A stretch of DNA of 64,000 nt from Pelagicoccus enzymogenes (GCF_014803405.1 NZ_JACYFG010000007.1:479523-543522), one strand, 5' to 3'. Counted from the first letter of the stretch, positions 55,647 to 63,082 are shown. Notes: a model not told the origin generated them from the sequence alone. Numbers and translations: made by a program.

Positions 55647-56483
55647 ATGAAGAGAATCGGCGCCCGTGCCCACGACTTCGGAACTCTCCCTGCTGCGGAA
55701 CTCGCATCACGCCTCGCGGCGAATGGTCTTTGCTGCGCCCAGCTGGCCCTCAACAAGGCGATCGCCGGCTTGAATCTCAAGCCCGGCGAGCTGAATCCCG
55801 GGCTCGCATGGCAAATTGGAGAGGCCTTTCGCTCCCATGGCGTGCAGATCGCGGTCTTGGGTTGCTACATCAATCCCGTCAATCCTGACGATGCTGCTCG
55901 AGGCGAGCTGCTCCGCTTCTTCAAGGACCACCTGCGGTTCGTGGGTGACATGGGCGGCAGCCTCGTTGGATTGGAGACAGGCACTCCCAACGTCGACTAC
56001 GCGATCGATCCCGAGACGGGGAGCGAGGCCACCTTCCAGGCGCTCGTGCGCAGCATCTCCGAATTGGTGGAAACGGCCGAAGCTTGCGGGGCGAAGGTCG
56101 CGGTGGAGGCGGTTACGACGCACACCATTTCCACTCCGCAGAAGATGAAACGATTGATCGACGAGATCCGGTCTCCCGCGATGGTGGTGATCCATGATCC
56201 GGTCAATTTGATCAACGCGGAAAACCATCAGGACGAGGCGCGATACATCGAGGAACCGTTCCAGCTCTACGGAGACCGGATCGCGGTTATCCACGCCAAG
56301 GACTACACGGTGAAGGACGGCGAGTACCGACAAGTTGCCACCGGCTTAGGTCAGATGGACTACAGCCGGCTCTGCGGCCTGATCAAGGAGACCAAGCCGG
56401 GGATCAGCGTGCTGCTGGAGGATTCCGGGCCAGACACGATCGAAACCTGCCACGCTCACATCGCCAAGCACTGGCCGGCTTGA
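55647..56483 (+). CDS. Sugar phosphate isomerase/epimerase-like TIM-barrel protein
   Basis: The 278-residue protein is a standard AP2Ec/xylose-isomerase-like barrel. Metal-ligand segments are visible: VAVEAVTTH (Glu), VVIHDPVNLINAEN (Asp), IAVIHAKDYTV (His) and LLEDSG (Glu). It is cytoplasmic, 16 bases after GH105 and 120 bases before an SDR gene. It probably isomerises or epimerises a sugar acid or ketose from pectin; the substrate is not determined by sequence. Confidence 0.87.
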   Translation: MKRIGARAHDFGTLPAAELASRLAANGLCCAQLALNKAIAGLNLKPGELNPGLAWQIGEAFRSHGVQIAVLGCYINPVNPDDAARGELLRFFKDHLRFVGDMGGSLVGLETGTPNVDYAIDPETGSEATFQALVRSISELVETAEACGAKVAVEAVTTHTISTPQKMKRLIDEIRSPAMVVIHDPVNLINAENHQDEARYIEEPFQLYGDRIAVIHAKDYTVKDGEYRQVATGLGQMDYSRLCGLIKETKPGISVLLEDSGPDTIETCHAHIAKHWPA

Positions 56484-56603
56484 GGCTATGGACACCTGCG
56501 AATCGTCGCGGGTTTTGGCGTTGTTAAAATAAAGAATAAATTGGAAGGATATAAGAAAATATTCGTTCCATTTCCTCCCAAAACCAATTTCACTCAAAAG
56601 CTC

Positions 56604-57416
56604 ATGAATGTAACAAACGAACTATTCGATTTAAGCGGTAAGGTAGCTCTCATCACTGGTGGGACTCATGGCATCGGCATGGCGATCGGAATCAAGCTTG
56701 GCCAGGCGGGAGCCAAGGTATGCGTCAACGACATCTCCGAGGAAAAGCTCGAAAGCTGCAAAGCCGAGTATGCCAAGGCTGGAATCGACGTCTACACTCT
56801 GGTCTTCAACGTCACCGACGAGGCTGATGTGGATCGTGGCATCTCGCAGATAGAGCAGGAGGTGGGAGCGATCGACATCCTCGTGAACAATGCGGGCATC
56901 ATTAAGCGCATCCCCATCCTCGAGCAGTCGATCGCCGACTTCAAGCAAGTGATCGACGTCGACCTCGTGGCTCCGCTGATCGTGGGCAAGCGCGTCGCTC
57001 CTAAGATGATCGAGAAGCGCGGCGGAAAGATCATCAACATGTGTTCGATGATGAGCGTGTACGGTCGCAATTCCGTATCCGCCTACGCTTCGGCCAAGGG
57101 CGGCCTCAAGCTGCTCACCTCCAACATGTGCTGCGAATGGGCAAAGTACAACGTGCAGGTCAACGGCATCGGCCCAGGCTACATCGCCACCGCCCAAACC
57201 GCGCCCATCCGCGAAGGCAATCACCCCTTCAACGACCTGGTGATGACTCGGACTCCAGCCGCTCGTTGGGGCGAGCCGGAAGACGTCGCCAACGCGGCCC
57301 TTTTCCTCTCGTCCAAGGCTGCCGAGTTCGTCAATGGCCACGTGCTTTACGTCGACGGCGGCATCCTTGCCAACTTCGGCTACGTCAAGGGAGAGAACGA
57401 CCTTCCAGAAGCGTAG
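56604..57416 (+). CDS. Short-chain dehydrogenase (KduD / gluconate 5-dehydrogenase-like)
   Basis: The protein is 270 residues from ATG 56604 (MNVTNELFDLSGKVALITGG); the frame opens 21 codons earlier, outside the SDR fold. TGGTHGIG is the cofactor motif, NNAG follows, and the catalytic Ser and Tyr-Lys are in MCSMMSVYGR and YASAKGG. The C-terminus ends near FVNGHVLYVDGGILANF as in classical SDRs. KduD and gluconate 5-dehydrogenases share this build. With GH105 and PL11 present, conversion of the deoxyketouronate from unsaturated galacturonate is a plausible role. Confidence 0.85.
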   Translation: MNVTNELFDLSGKVALITGGTHGIGMAIGIKLGQAGAKVCVNDISEEKLESCKAEYAKAGIDVYTLVFNVTDEADVDRGISQIEQEVGAIDILVNNAGIIKRIPILEQSIADFKQVIDVDLVAPLIVGKRVAPKMIEKRGGKIINMCSMMSVYGRNSVSAYASAKGGLKLLTSNMCCEWAKYNVQVNGIGPGYIATAQTAPIREGNHPFNDLVMTRTPAARWGEPEDVANAALFLSSKAAEFVNGHVLYVDGGILANFGYVKGENDLPEA

Positions 57417-57461
57417 AAAGGGAAGGGCAGTAATGCCGCTCGCTCTTCGCGATCGTTTTAG

Positions 57462-57494
57462 GACTCCGCAGCGCTTGGTTGCGGAGTCTTCTTT
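57462..57494 (+). terminator. Rho-independent terminator after the GH105-isomerase-SDR operon
   Basis: A nine-base stem (GACTCCGCA and TGCGGAGTC) with a nine-base loop is followed by TTCTTT. It lies 46 bases after the SDR stop and before the convergent hydrolase gene. Confidence 0.8.
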
Positions 57495-57535
57495 GTTCCG
57501 ATGGTCCCCGCAAGCGCTGCGGCGTTGGCCGGGGC

Positions 57536-58318
57536 TTAGGCTTCCACGACCAGCTTGTCGTAGCTCAGGTTGATGCCCTCGGGCAGTTCTGTATCCACTT
57601 TTCCATGATCGATATGGTGGGTCATGTGGATGAGGTAGGTTTGCGAGCCGCCGATGCGCTGGGCGGCCTCGACAGCTTCGCCGATCGTCATGTGGGAAGG
57701 GTGAGCCATGGGGCGGAGTCCGTCCAGCACCACCAGATCCGCTCCCTTGGCCAAGCGTTCCGCCTCCTCGCTCACTCCGCTGCAATCGGTGAAGTAGGCG
57801 AGGCGCTTGCCGGATGAGGCTTCCTCGAAAACGAACCCCAGGGTTTCGAATCGCCCGTGGTCTTGCACGGTGGAGTAGATGCGACCCTCGTTGCCGAGCT
57901 CTAGAACCTGAGGCATGTCGATGGCTCGGAAGGCGGGGTAGCTCTTGAAAACCGCCTTGTCGCGAATGGCGTAGGGGTAGACTTCCTTGAGGCGGCTCAA
58001 GCCGTCTGCGTTCGAGTAGACGGGAATGGCCTCGCCGCCGCGCTGGTCGCAGTACTGGCGCAGGTCGTCGAACCCCTGGATATGGTCGGCGTGGCCGTGG
58101 GTGAGCAGGACCAGGTCGACTTTGGGGATGCCCATTTCGAGCGCGCGCAGGCGAAACTCCGGCGCAGCGTCGATCTGGATATTTAGCTTTCCCAGTCGCA
58201 GGTGAGCGTGGGTGCGGTAGCGGGTGTTGCGTGGGTCGGATGATTGGCAAACTTGGCAGTCGCACCCGATCATCGGCACGCCTTGCGAAGTGCCCGTTCC
58301 CATGAAGCTCAAAATCAT
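57536..58318 (-). CDS. MBL-fold metallohydrolase, PhnP-like
   Basis: The protein has 260 residues. It shows the PhnP-type N-terminus SFMGTGTSQGVPMIGCDCQV with a CDCQVC zinc-site cluster, then the metal motif LTHGHADH (HxHxDH). Later metal ligands come in THMTIGEA and LIHMTHHIDHG. It is cytoplasmic and resembles phosphodiesterases of the PhnP/RNase Z-like branch. There is no linked operon; it is convergent with the SDR gene. Confidence 0.9.
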   Translation of the reverse strand: MILSFMGTGTSQGVPMIGCDCQVCQSSDPRNTRYRTHAHLRLGKLNIQIDAAPEFRLRALEMGIPKVDLVLLTHGHADHIQGFDDLRQYCDQRGGEAIPVYSNADGLSRLKEVYPYAIRDKAVFKSYPAFRAIDMPQVLELGNEGRIYSTVQDHGRFETLGFVFEEASSGKRLAYFTDCSGVSEEAERLAKGADLVVLDGLRPMAHPSHMTIGEAVEAAQRIGGSQTYLIHMTHHIDHGKVDTELPEGINLSYDKLVVEA

Positions 58319-58467
58319 GAGGGAGATTTTCCATCCCGTTCCCTGCTAAAATCCAAGCAAAAAGCCCTGTCTGTGAGAGCTTTAAGCGGCAGGCAAAATT
58401 CTTGGCGATTATGCGGTTTTAGGGCTTGATCTCCAAAACTGAATTAGCACTGTTCCAAGACCTTAGC

Positions 58468-58558
<91 letters not shown>

Positions 58559-58571
58559 CTTAACTTTTCAG

Positions 58572-58603
58572 AAAAACGTCGTCCAGTCAGGCGGCGTTTT
58601 TTT
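58572..58603 (+). terminator. tRNA-Ser terminator
   Basis: AAAAACGTCGTC pairs with GGCGGCGTTTTT (two G-T wobbles) around a CAGTCA loop, followed by a T-run. It lies 13 bases after the tRNA CCA end. Confidence 0.82.
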
Positions 58604-58619
58604 GCGTTTGGAAGGTGGC

Positions 58620-58742
58620 TAAGGGGGATGAGAACCCCCGGAGGGGTGTTCGACGGAGCGAGCCTGCGAGCGAAGAAGGGGCACGCGCAGCGTGAGTCCG
58701 CAGGACTTGGACGCAGTCCAACCAATCCCCCTCAATACGCCA
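58620..58742. repeat. tRNA-3'-like palindromic repeat element
   Basis: About 120 bases bounded by GGGGGAT and ATCCCCC (inverted). The right end, AATCCCCCTCAATACGCCA at 58724-58742, matches the tRNA-Ser 3' end (58540-58558) at 16 of 19 bases. Inside are three tiny hairpins with GCA loops: CACGC-GCA-GCGTG, GTCC-GCA-GGAC and GGAC-GCA-GTCC. This looks like a dispersed palindromic element or an old tRNA attachment-site duplicate, placed just before the integron. Confidence 0.5.
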
Positions 58743-59059
58743 TTTTTTTGCCTTAGCAAAAATGCTTCACGATTTCGCGGCGAATGGACTGTGACGCCGG
58801 CACGACCGTCCGGGGCTGGGAGCGCGCTGGCCGCGAGCGGGAGCCCTGCCTTTCGCAAGCAAGAGGAGGTCTGGGCGATGCCAGCGTCGGATGGCGGGGA
58901 GGGGAGCGACGCGGTTTTGATTGTCCTTGCTGCTTAGAGCGGTTAGCAGGTCGGCTTCGAAGTAGGGGCTGTTCATTCGAGGGTGGATCGGTTGGAACGC
59001 TAAGTGCCGTGCGGGCATCGCGGTGACCGCGGACCAGATAGCTCCGCTGTATTGGCAGC
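58743..59059. other. Non-coding or decayed sequence downstream of the integrase remnant
   Basis: This stretch lies where the remainder of the integrase would be expected on the minus strand. Its open frames are out of register with the remnant and show no R-H-R-Y integrase motifs. I see nothing else with family likeness, so decay is the simplest reading. Confidence 0.4.
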
Positions 59060-59275
59060 CTATCGTTGTTGGAAGGCCTCCTTGCCTCTGCTCTCCAGGC
59101 TGATGACGAAAAGGTCGACGCTGCTTGCGTTGCCTTCCGGGCATTCGTTCCTGTCGCAGAAGTCGAGGTAGAATCGGAGCCACATTTCGTAGAACGGCCT
59201 CTGCCTTTCTGGAATATGCTCGTTTGCGAGCGCGTCCTGGAATGGTTCCAGCACATTTTTTGGAATTTTGATCAT
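59060..59275 (-). pseudogene. intI: Integron integrase (intI) N-terminal remnant
   Basis: Seventy-one residues read MIKIPKNVLEPFQDA, then IPERQRPFYEMWLRFYLDFC and SRGKEAFQQR before TAG. This is the N-terminal SAM-like domain of environmental integron integrases, which share PFYxxWLxxYLDFC followed by a QQRQAA pattern. After the TAG (59060-59062) the frame continues AANTAELS, as expected if TAG replaced CAG. Homology soon fades and a further stop appears. A full integrase has about 320-340 residues with catalytic R-H-R-Y; none remains. It is divergent from the cassette array, the standard arrangement. The family call rests on pattern memory. Confidence 0.68.
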
Positions 59276-59415
59276 AGGATATTATCCAAACGTTTGGATA
59301 ACATCCGAAAAAGGATGTTTAACGATTAGAATTAAGCGTAATTACTTAGAAATGGGTTGCCTCCGACCGTTTCGGTCAGGATATTATCCAGAAATCTTAC
59401 AATCACTTGTTAGCA
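59276..59415. other. attI-like recombination and promoter region
   Basis: This region lies between the integrase remnant and the first cassette junction (G 59409, then TTAGCA). It holds a perfect 20-base palindrome TTATCCAAACGTTTGGATAA at 59282-59301, seven bases upstream of the intI start. There is a 13-base direct repeat AGGATATTATCCA at 59276-59288 and 59378-59390, and a small hairpin GACCG-TTT-CGGTC just before the second copy. Integrons place attI and both promoters here; repeats in this position can be integrase or regulator sites. No clear -35/-10 pair for the cassette promoter could be chosen. Confidence 0.6.
59282..59301. promoter_or_regulatory. 20-base perfect palindrome at the intI start
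   Basis: TTATCCAAACGTTTGGATAA reads the same on both strands and ends seven bases before the intI start codon (59275). A dimeric repressor could bind here, or it may block ribosome access as a hairpin. It does not resemble a proteobacterial LexA box. Confidence 0.55.
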
Positions 59416-59422
59416 AAATACA

Positions 59423-59923
59423 TTGAAGAAACTTCTCAAAATCATCGGCTACAGTATAGGATCAGTGATCGGACTGGCAGTAGTCGCACTAGGCTGCCTC
59501 TACCTTTACTCACTGCATGAAGACTCACTTCGAAGTATTCGATACGAAAACCCAAACCCAACCGAACGAACAAACGAAGATGTAATTTTTGGTTCCTTCG
59601 ACGAGAAAACCTCAATCATCACCTTAATCGCTACTCCAGAGAAATATCAGAATAAGAGAATTAGGATCACTGGAGTTGCCCACCTTGAATTCGAAGAGAA
59701 CGTCATATACGTCACGAAAGATGACTACAAAAATAAGGTATGGAAGAATGGATTATGGATATCCTTTCCCGTAGAAACACCAGATTCAAAAATCAACGAA
59801 CTGAAAAAACTAAACGGAAAGTACGTAACTATTGAGGGATTCTTCGACACAGAAACGGGACACTTCGGAGTGGCATCTGGAACGATTCGCAACATCCAGC
59901 GATATGAACGTGCTTTCTGGTAA
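59423..59923 (+). CDS. Cassette 1: membrane-anchored protein with OB-fold-like domain
   Basis: The protein is 166 residues from a TTG start only 13 bases after the cassette junction; no Shine-Dalgarno fits. One N-terminal helix (IIGYSIGSVIGLAVVALG) anchors it. The rest has a beta-rich pattern, SIITLIATPEKYQNKRIRIT, VIYVTKDDYKNKV and LNGKYVTIEGFFDTETGHFG, as in small OB-fold-like hypothetical proteins often found in integron cassettes. Function unknown. It is the first cassette, so nearest any integron promoter and likely the best expressed. Confidence 0.75.
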   Translation: MKKLLKIIGYSIGSVIGLAVVALGCLYLYSLHEDSLRSIRYENPNPTERTNEDVIFGSFDEKTSIITLIATPEKYQNKRIRITGVAHLEFEENVIYVTKDDYKNKVWKNGLWISFPVETPDSKINELKKLNGKYVTIEGFFDTETGHFGVASGTIRNIQRYERAFW

Positions 59924-59933
59924 AGAAACTAAA

Positions 59934-60001
59934 TGCTAACCAGACGTGGCATACAATTCCGGCAGCTGCGCCGCCTCCATCGTATGCACTTGGCGTTCGA
60001 C
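59934..60001 (+). repeat. attC site of cassette 1
   Basis: The site is 68 bases from TGCTAAC (complement of the cassette start) to GTTCGAC. The inner arms are GTGGCATAC and GTATGCAC, with one bulged G on the left arm. Confidence 0.87.
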
Positions 60002-60006
60002 GAAAA

Positions 60007-60276
60007 ATGAAAACAATAGGAATAGCAGCAATAACCGGAGTATTATGCTTCCTCCTGGCCCACTTCATACAAACAGTATCTCACGAGAAGAACTGGATCG
60101 CCTTCACAGCCGACGACGGTCATGGACACGGCCCCGATCCAGACACGAAAGAATGGGAACATGTGATCGAAAGAAAAATAGAAAGAAACACATGGATCAT
60201 TTCTTCTCTAGCGACTGCTGGTATCGTAGCGACCCTCGGACTAAAACCGAAGTCTCCAACCATGAGGAAAGAATGA
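60007..60276 (+). CDS. Cassette 2: small two-helix membrane protein
   Basis: The protein has 89 residues. There are two hydrophobic segments, IGIAAITGVLCFLLAHF near the start and IISSLATAGIVATLGL near the end, joined by a charged, His/Asp-rich loop (FTADDGHGHGPDPDTKEWEH). The start ATG is 11 bases from the cassette junction. An overlapping longer frame begins inside attC 1 and is rejected. The His/Asp-rich loop might bind metal, but no family is recognised. Confidence 0.7.
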   Translation: MKTIGIAAITGVLCFLLAHFIQTVSHEKNWIAFTADDGHGHGPDPDTKEWEHVIERKIERNTWIISSLATAGIVATLGLKPKSPTMRKE

Positions 60277-60345
60277 CCCATGAAGCATTCAAAGAAGAAT
60301 AGCAACTACCCAAGGAATCCAACTGGTGAATACAGAAACAAATAG

Positions 60346-60470
60346 GTCGAACAAGTCAGTCGATACAACTCGGGTAAGCGCTCGCCGTTATTCAATCACA
60401 CCAGACACACTCAACCTCAACCCGACTTTCGAGCTCTGACTTGAGCTCGCGTATCACTTCAGCGTTATCC
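60346..60470 (+). repeat. attC site of cassette 2
   Basis: The site is 125 bases, from GTCGAAC to GTTATCC. Inner arms AGTCGATAC and GTATCACTT pair with one bulged C. It belongs to the long attC class. Confidence 0.86.
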
Positions 60471-60474
60471 AAAG

Positions 60475-61047
60475 ATGAAAGAAGAACGGCCACCAATAAA
60501 ACACGGCGACGTTTATCCAGTGCATGTGCTGCGGGATGAATACGGATTTAACGCCGAGAATCGCCCGGTGATCGTAGTCACGAAAGAAGAGGTTCCGACT
60601 CACCTCCAACACCTTATTCCGCAAGTTGAAAAGTGGGCGATTCCTTGCGATGTAACGAGAGGAGATTACTTCGAAAAAGAAGGAGAATCTTCTGTGGCTT
60701 CGTTTTACTACGACGTCGAGCCCTACACTGGTGAAGTTGATGATTGGCTGGATTCCCAGCCAAAAGATGTGGGCGATTGGCCAGAAGCAGCCGTTCATTT
60801 CATGTACTTCATGAAGGCTCATGGTGAAGCTTATCAACCCACCAAAGAAGAAATAAAAGAAAGAGAAGAGAAGTTCGAGAAACAGAGATATCAACGAGCT
60901 CAGAAGAATTCACGCAAAGAAGCTTTGGAGGCTTTTAAAGAAAAGAACTACAGTCGTGTCGTTGAGTTGCTGAGTCCCTGCAAGGACGCGCTCTCCTCTT
61001 CAGAATCGATGAAACTAAAGTACTCTGAAAAACACCTAAATAAATAG
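60475..61047 (+). CDS. Cassette 3: hypothetical cytoplasmic protein
   Basis: The protein has 190 residues and begins 10 bases after the junction. It opens PPIKHGDVYPVHVLRDEYGF with a beta-rich first half (RPVIVVTKEEVPTHLQHLIP) and ends in a Lys/Glu-rich helical tail (EEKFEKQRYQRAQKNSRKEA). No membrane helix or signal peptide. I do not recognise the family. Its stop TAG shares one base with attC 3. Confidence 0.72.
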   Translation: MKEERPPIKHGDVYPVHVLRDEYGFNAENRPVIVVTKEEVPTHLQHLIPQVEKWAIPCDVTRGDYFEKEGESSVASFYYDVEPYTGEVDDWLDSQPKDVGDWPEAAVHFMYFMKAHGEAYQPTKEEIKEREEKFEKQRYQRAQKNSRKEALEAFKEKNYSRVVELLSPCKDALSSSESMKLKYSEKHLNK

Positions 61048-61107
61048 GATAACAAATCGGCTCACACAACGAGCGCAAGCGCTCGCCGTGTGGCCTCGAC
61101 GTTCTCA
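61047..61107 (+). repeat. attC site of cassette 3
   Basis: The site is 61 bases, the shortest here. The outer boxes are GGATAAC and GTTCTCA. Inner arms GGCTCACAC and GTGTGGCC pair with one bulged T. A short palindrome GAGCGCAAGCGCTC forms the tip. Confidence 0.87.
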
Positions 61108-61114
61108 AAATATA

Positions 61115-61507
61115 ATGAAAATTGAATACATAGACCGTATCGAAAAAATAGACTGGTCATCGGTTCGATCCCTATTTGATTCAGTTGGCTGGACAGGACG
61201 ACAGGAGAAAGATATAGAAGAATCGTTCAGTAGCAGTTCTTTTGTTCGATTCGCATACTCAAACAAAACACTAGTAGCATGCGGTAGAACGGTAGGTGAC
61301 AGCCGATATTACAGCTGGATCGTTGATCTTGCAGTCCTCCCCCGCTTTCAGCATTCAGGCATTGGAACGCAAATACTGAAATACTTATCGAACGATCTAT
61401 CCAAAATTAAGAACGTTTCTCTGGTTGCTTCATCCGAAGTTGAAAATTTTTATCGTAAGAACGGGTGGATTAAGCAGAATGACTTAACTATGCGATTAGA
61501 AAGATAA
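61115..61507 (+). CDS. Cassette 4: GNAT-family acetyltransferase
   Basis: The protein is 130 residues from ATG 61115; an in-frame ATG at 61088 lies inside attC 3 and is rejected. The acetyl-CoA motif is WIVDLAVLPRFQHSGIGTQI (Q-x-x-G-I-G). The C-terminus, VASSEVENFYRKNGWIKQND, is the usual GNAT end. Small GNAT enzymes are frequent integron cargo; the substrate is unknown. Confidence 0.86.
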   Translation: MKIEYIDRIEKIDWSSVRSLFDSVGWTGRQEKDIEESFSSSSFVRFAYSNKTLVACGRTVGDSRYYSWIVDLAVLPRFQHSGIGTQILKYLSNDLSKIKNVSLVASSEVENFYRKNGWIKQNDLTMRLER

Positions 61508-61581
61508 GTGAGAACAAGTCGGTCGTCACAACTCCGGTAAGCGCTCCGCGCTTACCTACGCGTGACACCTCGGCGTTCGCA
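61508..61581 (+). repeat. attC site of cassette 4
   Basis: The site is 74 bases, from TGAGAAC to GTTCGCA. Inner arms GGTCGTCAC and GTGACACC pair with one bulged C. The tip contains CCGGTAAGCGC with a matching GCGCTTACC. Confidence 0.88.
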
Positions 61582-61591
61582 AAAAAATAGA

Positions 61592-61858
61592 ATGATCGAA
61601 ACGAAAGGATGTCCGGTTTGTGGATACGAAGGGATCGAAGCCTTCGACAGTCACGGCTGTTCGACTTTCGAGATCTGTTCCTGCTGTGGATGCGAGTCCG
61701 GTTACGAATATAACGAAAACTCAACCGACGAAAGAATCATTGAATTAAGGAAAGAATGGCGAATCGAAAGAAACGGGTCTTGGAGGGATGAAAAAGAAAA
61801 ACCGAAGAAGGGTTGGGATCCTGACATGCAGATAAAAAAGGCAGGATTAAAACTATAG
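61592..61858 (+). CDS. Cassette 5: small cysteine-rich, zinc-ribbon-like protein
   Basis: The protein is 88 residues from ATG 61592; an in-frame ATG ten codons upstream falls in attC 4. Cysteines come as CPVC near the start and CSCCGCE later (GCSTFEICSCCGCESGYEYN), a zinc-ribbon-like pattern. A charged tail follows. Similar small CPxC...CxCC proteins are seen among cassette-borne hypothetical genes. Function unknown. Confidence 0.75.
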   Translation: MIETKGCPVCGYEGIEAFDSHGCSTFEICSCCGCESGYEYNENSTDERIIELRKEWRIERNGSWRDEKEKPKKGWDPDMQIKKAGLKL

Positions 61859-61863
61859 AACTA

Positions 61864-61988
61864 TGCGAACAAGACGCCGCAGACAACGTCGGCAAACGCT
61901 CGCCTCTTTCATTACGAACCATGAAGATCAACGAACCCAGTAATTTTAACCTTAGCCAGAGCCGCCGCGTCTGAGCTTGGCGTTCTGT
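61864..61988 (+). repeat. attC site of cassette 5
   Basis: The site is 125 bases, from TGCGAAC to GTTCTGT. It shares the internal block CGGCAAACGCTCGCCTCTTT with the attC of cassette 6, and nearly so with that of cassette 7. The inner arms (CGCAGAC and GTCTGAGC) pair less cleanly than in the others. Confidence 0.82.
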
Positions 61989-61995
61989 AATAAAA

Positions 61996-62325
61996 ATGAG
62001 ATACATACTAGCATTCACCGCTTTCCTTCTTTGGGGATGCGTGAAAGAGCCAGGCATCGAGACAACAGAAAAGCCCATACCGATAGGAGATGAGTTACCC
62101 GATGCACATGTGCTGACCTTGAAACCAAACAAAGAAATCATGATGAATGGATTAACTTACGATTTCGAAATGGTTGGGAAGGCGTTTGAAGAGACGAAAG
62201 AAAAGAAAGAAACCATCGTACTGAAAACCTACCCTGAAACAGGAGCGGGAGACGTCGTACTCATGATCGATAAAATTAAGGAACTTGGTTATCAGAAAAT
62301 CTACGTCTCAACCATCAACGAATAG
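61996..62325 (+). CDS. Cassette 6: lipoprotein with ExbD/TolR-like periplasmic domain
   Basis: The protein has 109 residues. A lipoprotein-like signal peptide (MRYILAFTAFLLWGC) ends at Cys15. The rest reads HVLTLKPNKEIMMNGLTYDF, VGKAFEETKEKKETIVLKTY, then VVLMIDKIKELGYQKIYVST. This follows the strand-helix-strand-helix-strand order of ExbD/TolR periplasmic domains, which detect proton-motive-force-driven motion. No ExbD transmembrane helix is present; the lipid anchor replaces it. The resemblance is by pattern and unproven. Confidence 0.7.
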   Translation: MRYILAFTAFLLWGCVKEPGIETTEKPIPIGDELPDAHVLTLKPNKEIMMNGLTYDFEMVGKAFEETKEKKETIVLKTYPETGAGDVVLMIDKIKELGYQKIYVSTINE

Positions 62326-62326
62326 T

Positions 62327-62452
62327 ACAGAACAAGTCGCTCCAGGCAACTGCGGCAAACGCTCGCCTCTTTCACCACGACCCGATGAAAATCAACCACC
62401 CCAGAGATTTAAACGATAGCTTAGGCCTTGTCGCCTGAGCTCGACGTTGTAT
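62327..62452 (+). repeat. attC site of cassette 6
   Basis: The site is 126 bases, from ACAGAAC to GTTGTAT. Inner arms GCTCCAGGC and GCCTGAGC pair with one bulged C. It shares its internal block with the attC sites of cassettes 5 and 7. Confidence 0.88.
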
Positions 62453-62456
62453 AGAA

Positions 62457-62945
62457 ATGAATGAAAACCAGAACAGCCTCGTGGATTGCAGGGAGATATC
62501 AGAGACTGAATTTACAGAATTGAAGAATCTCTGGATGAACGACTACGCGATAAGCTTCGCTCGTTCTGGCTTGATGGACCGAGAGACTGCTTCGAACAGA
62601 TCTGCCGAAATGTGGTCGAAGACTTTTGACGACGGAAAAGAAACCAAAGGTCACTTGATCAGGACAATAATCGATTACGATTCCAAGAATACGGTCGGAT
62701 ACATTTGGATCTCACAGTTCTATCCAGATCGAAAGAAGTGCTTTTTATCCTATCTTCACGTAAAACTAGATTTTCGTAGAAGAGGGTTCGGGAAAGCAGC
62801 TATGGAAATGATAGATGATTACCTGAAGAGGAGCGGAATCACGGAAATGACATTGAACGTTTTTTCTGATAACCTAGCAGCAAGATCGTTATACTCGAGT
62901 TTAGGGTTCTCTGAGTCACTCACGACAATGAGGAAAGAACTATGA
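62457..62945 (+). CDS. Cassette 7: GNAT-family acetyltransferase
   Basis: The protein is 162 residues from ATG 62457, ten bases past the junction. The acetyl-CoA site is SYLHVKLDFRRRGFGKAAME (R-R-x-G-x-G-K). The C-terminal part, NVFSDNLAARSLYSSLGFSE, is typical of GNATs of the RimI-like type. The N-terminal 70 residues are unusual. It is a second, different GNAT in this array; the substrate is unknown. Confidence 0.88.
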   Translation: MNENQNSLVDCREISETEFTELKNLWMNDYAISFARSGLMDRETASNRSAEMWSKTFDDGKETKGHLIRTIIDYDSKNTVGYIWISQFYPDRKKCFLSYLHVKLDFRRRGFGKAAMEMIDDYLKRSGITEMTLNVFSDNLAARSLYSSLGFSESLTTMRKEL

Positions 62946-62948
62946 TTT

Positions 62949-63074
62949 ATACAACAAGTCGGCCCATACAATTCCGGCAAACGCCCGCCTCTTTCACCTC
63001 GACCCAACCCCTGAAAACACTAATTTGAAAAGGAACCCCAACTGAGGCCTCCACGTATGGCCTCTGCGTTCGAA
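62949..63074 (+). repeat. attC site of cassette 7
   Basis: The site is 126 bases, from ATACAAC to GTTCGAA. Inner arms GGCCCATAC and GTATGGCC pair with one bulged C. It shares a CGGCAAACG...CGCCTCTTTCA block with the sites of cassettes 5 and 6. Confidence 0.88.
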
Positions 63075-63082
63075 GAAAGAAG

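Noticed and set aside
56631..58334. 567-codon minus-strand open frame
   Set aside because: It overlaps the SDR gene in antisense and the PhnP-like gene in another frame; composition is Arg/Pro-rich with no family likeness.
59946..60302. 118-codon frame starting inside attC 1
   Set aside because: It overlaps the better cassette-2 gene in another frame and begins within the recombination site.
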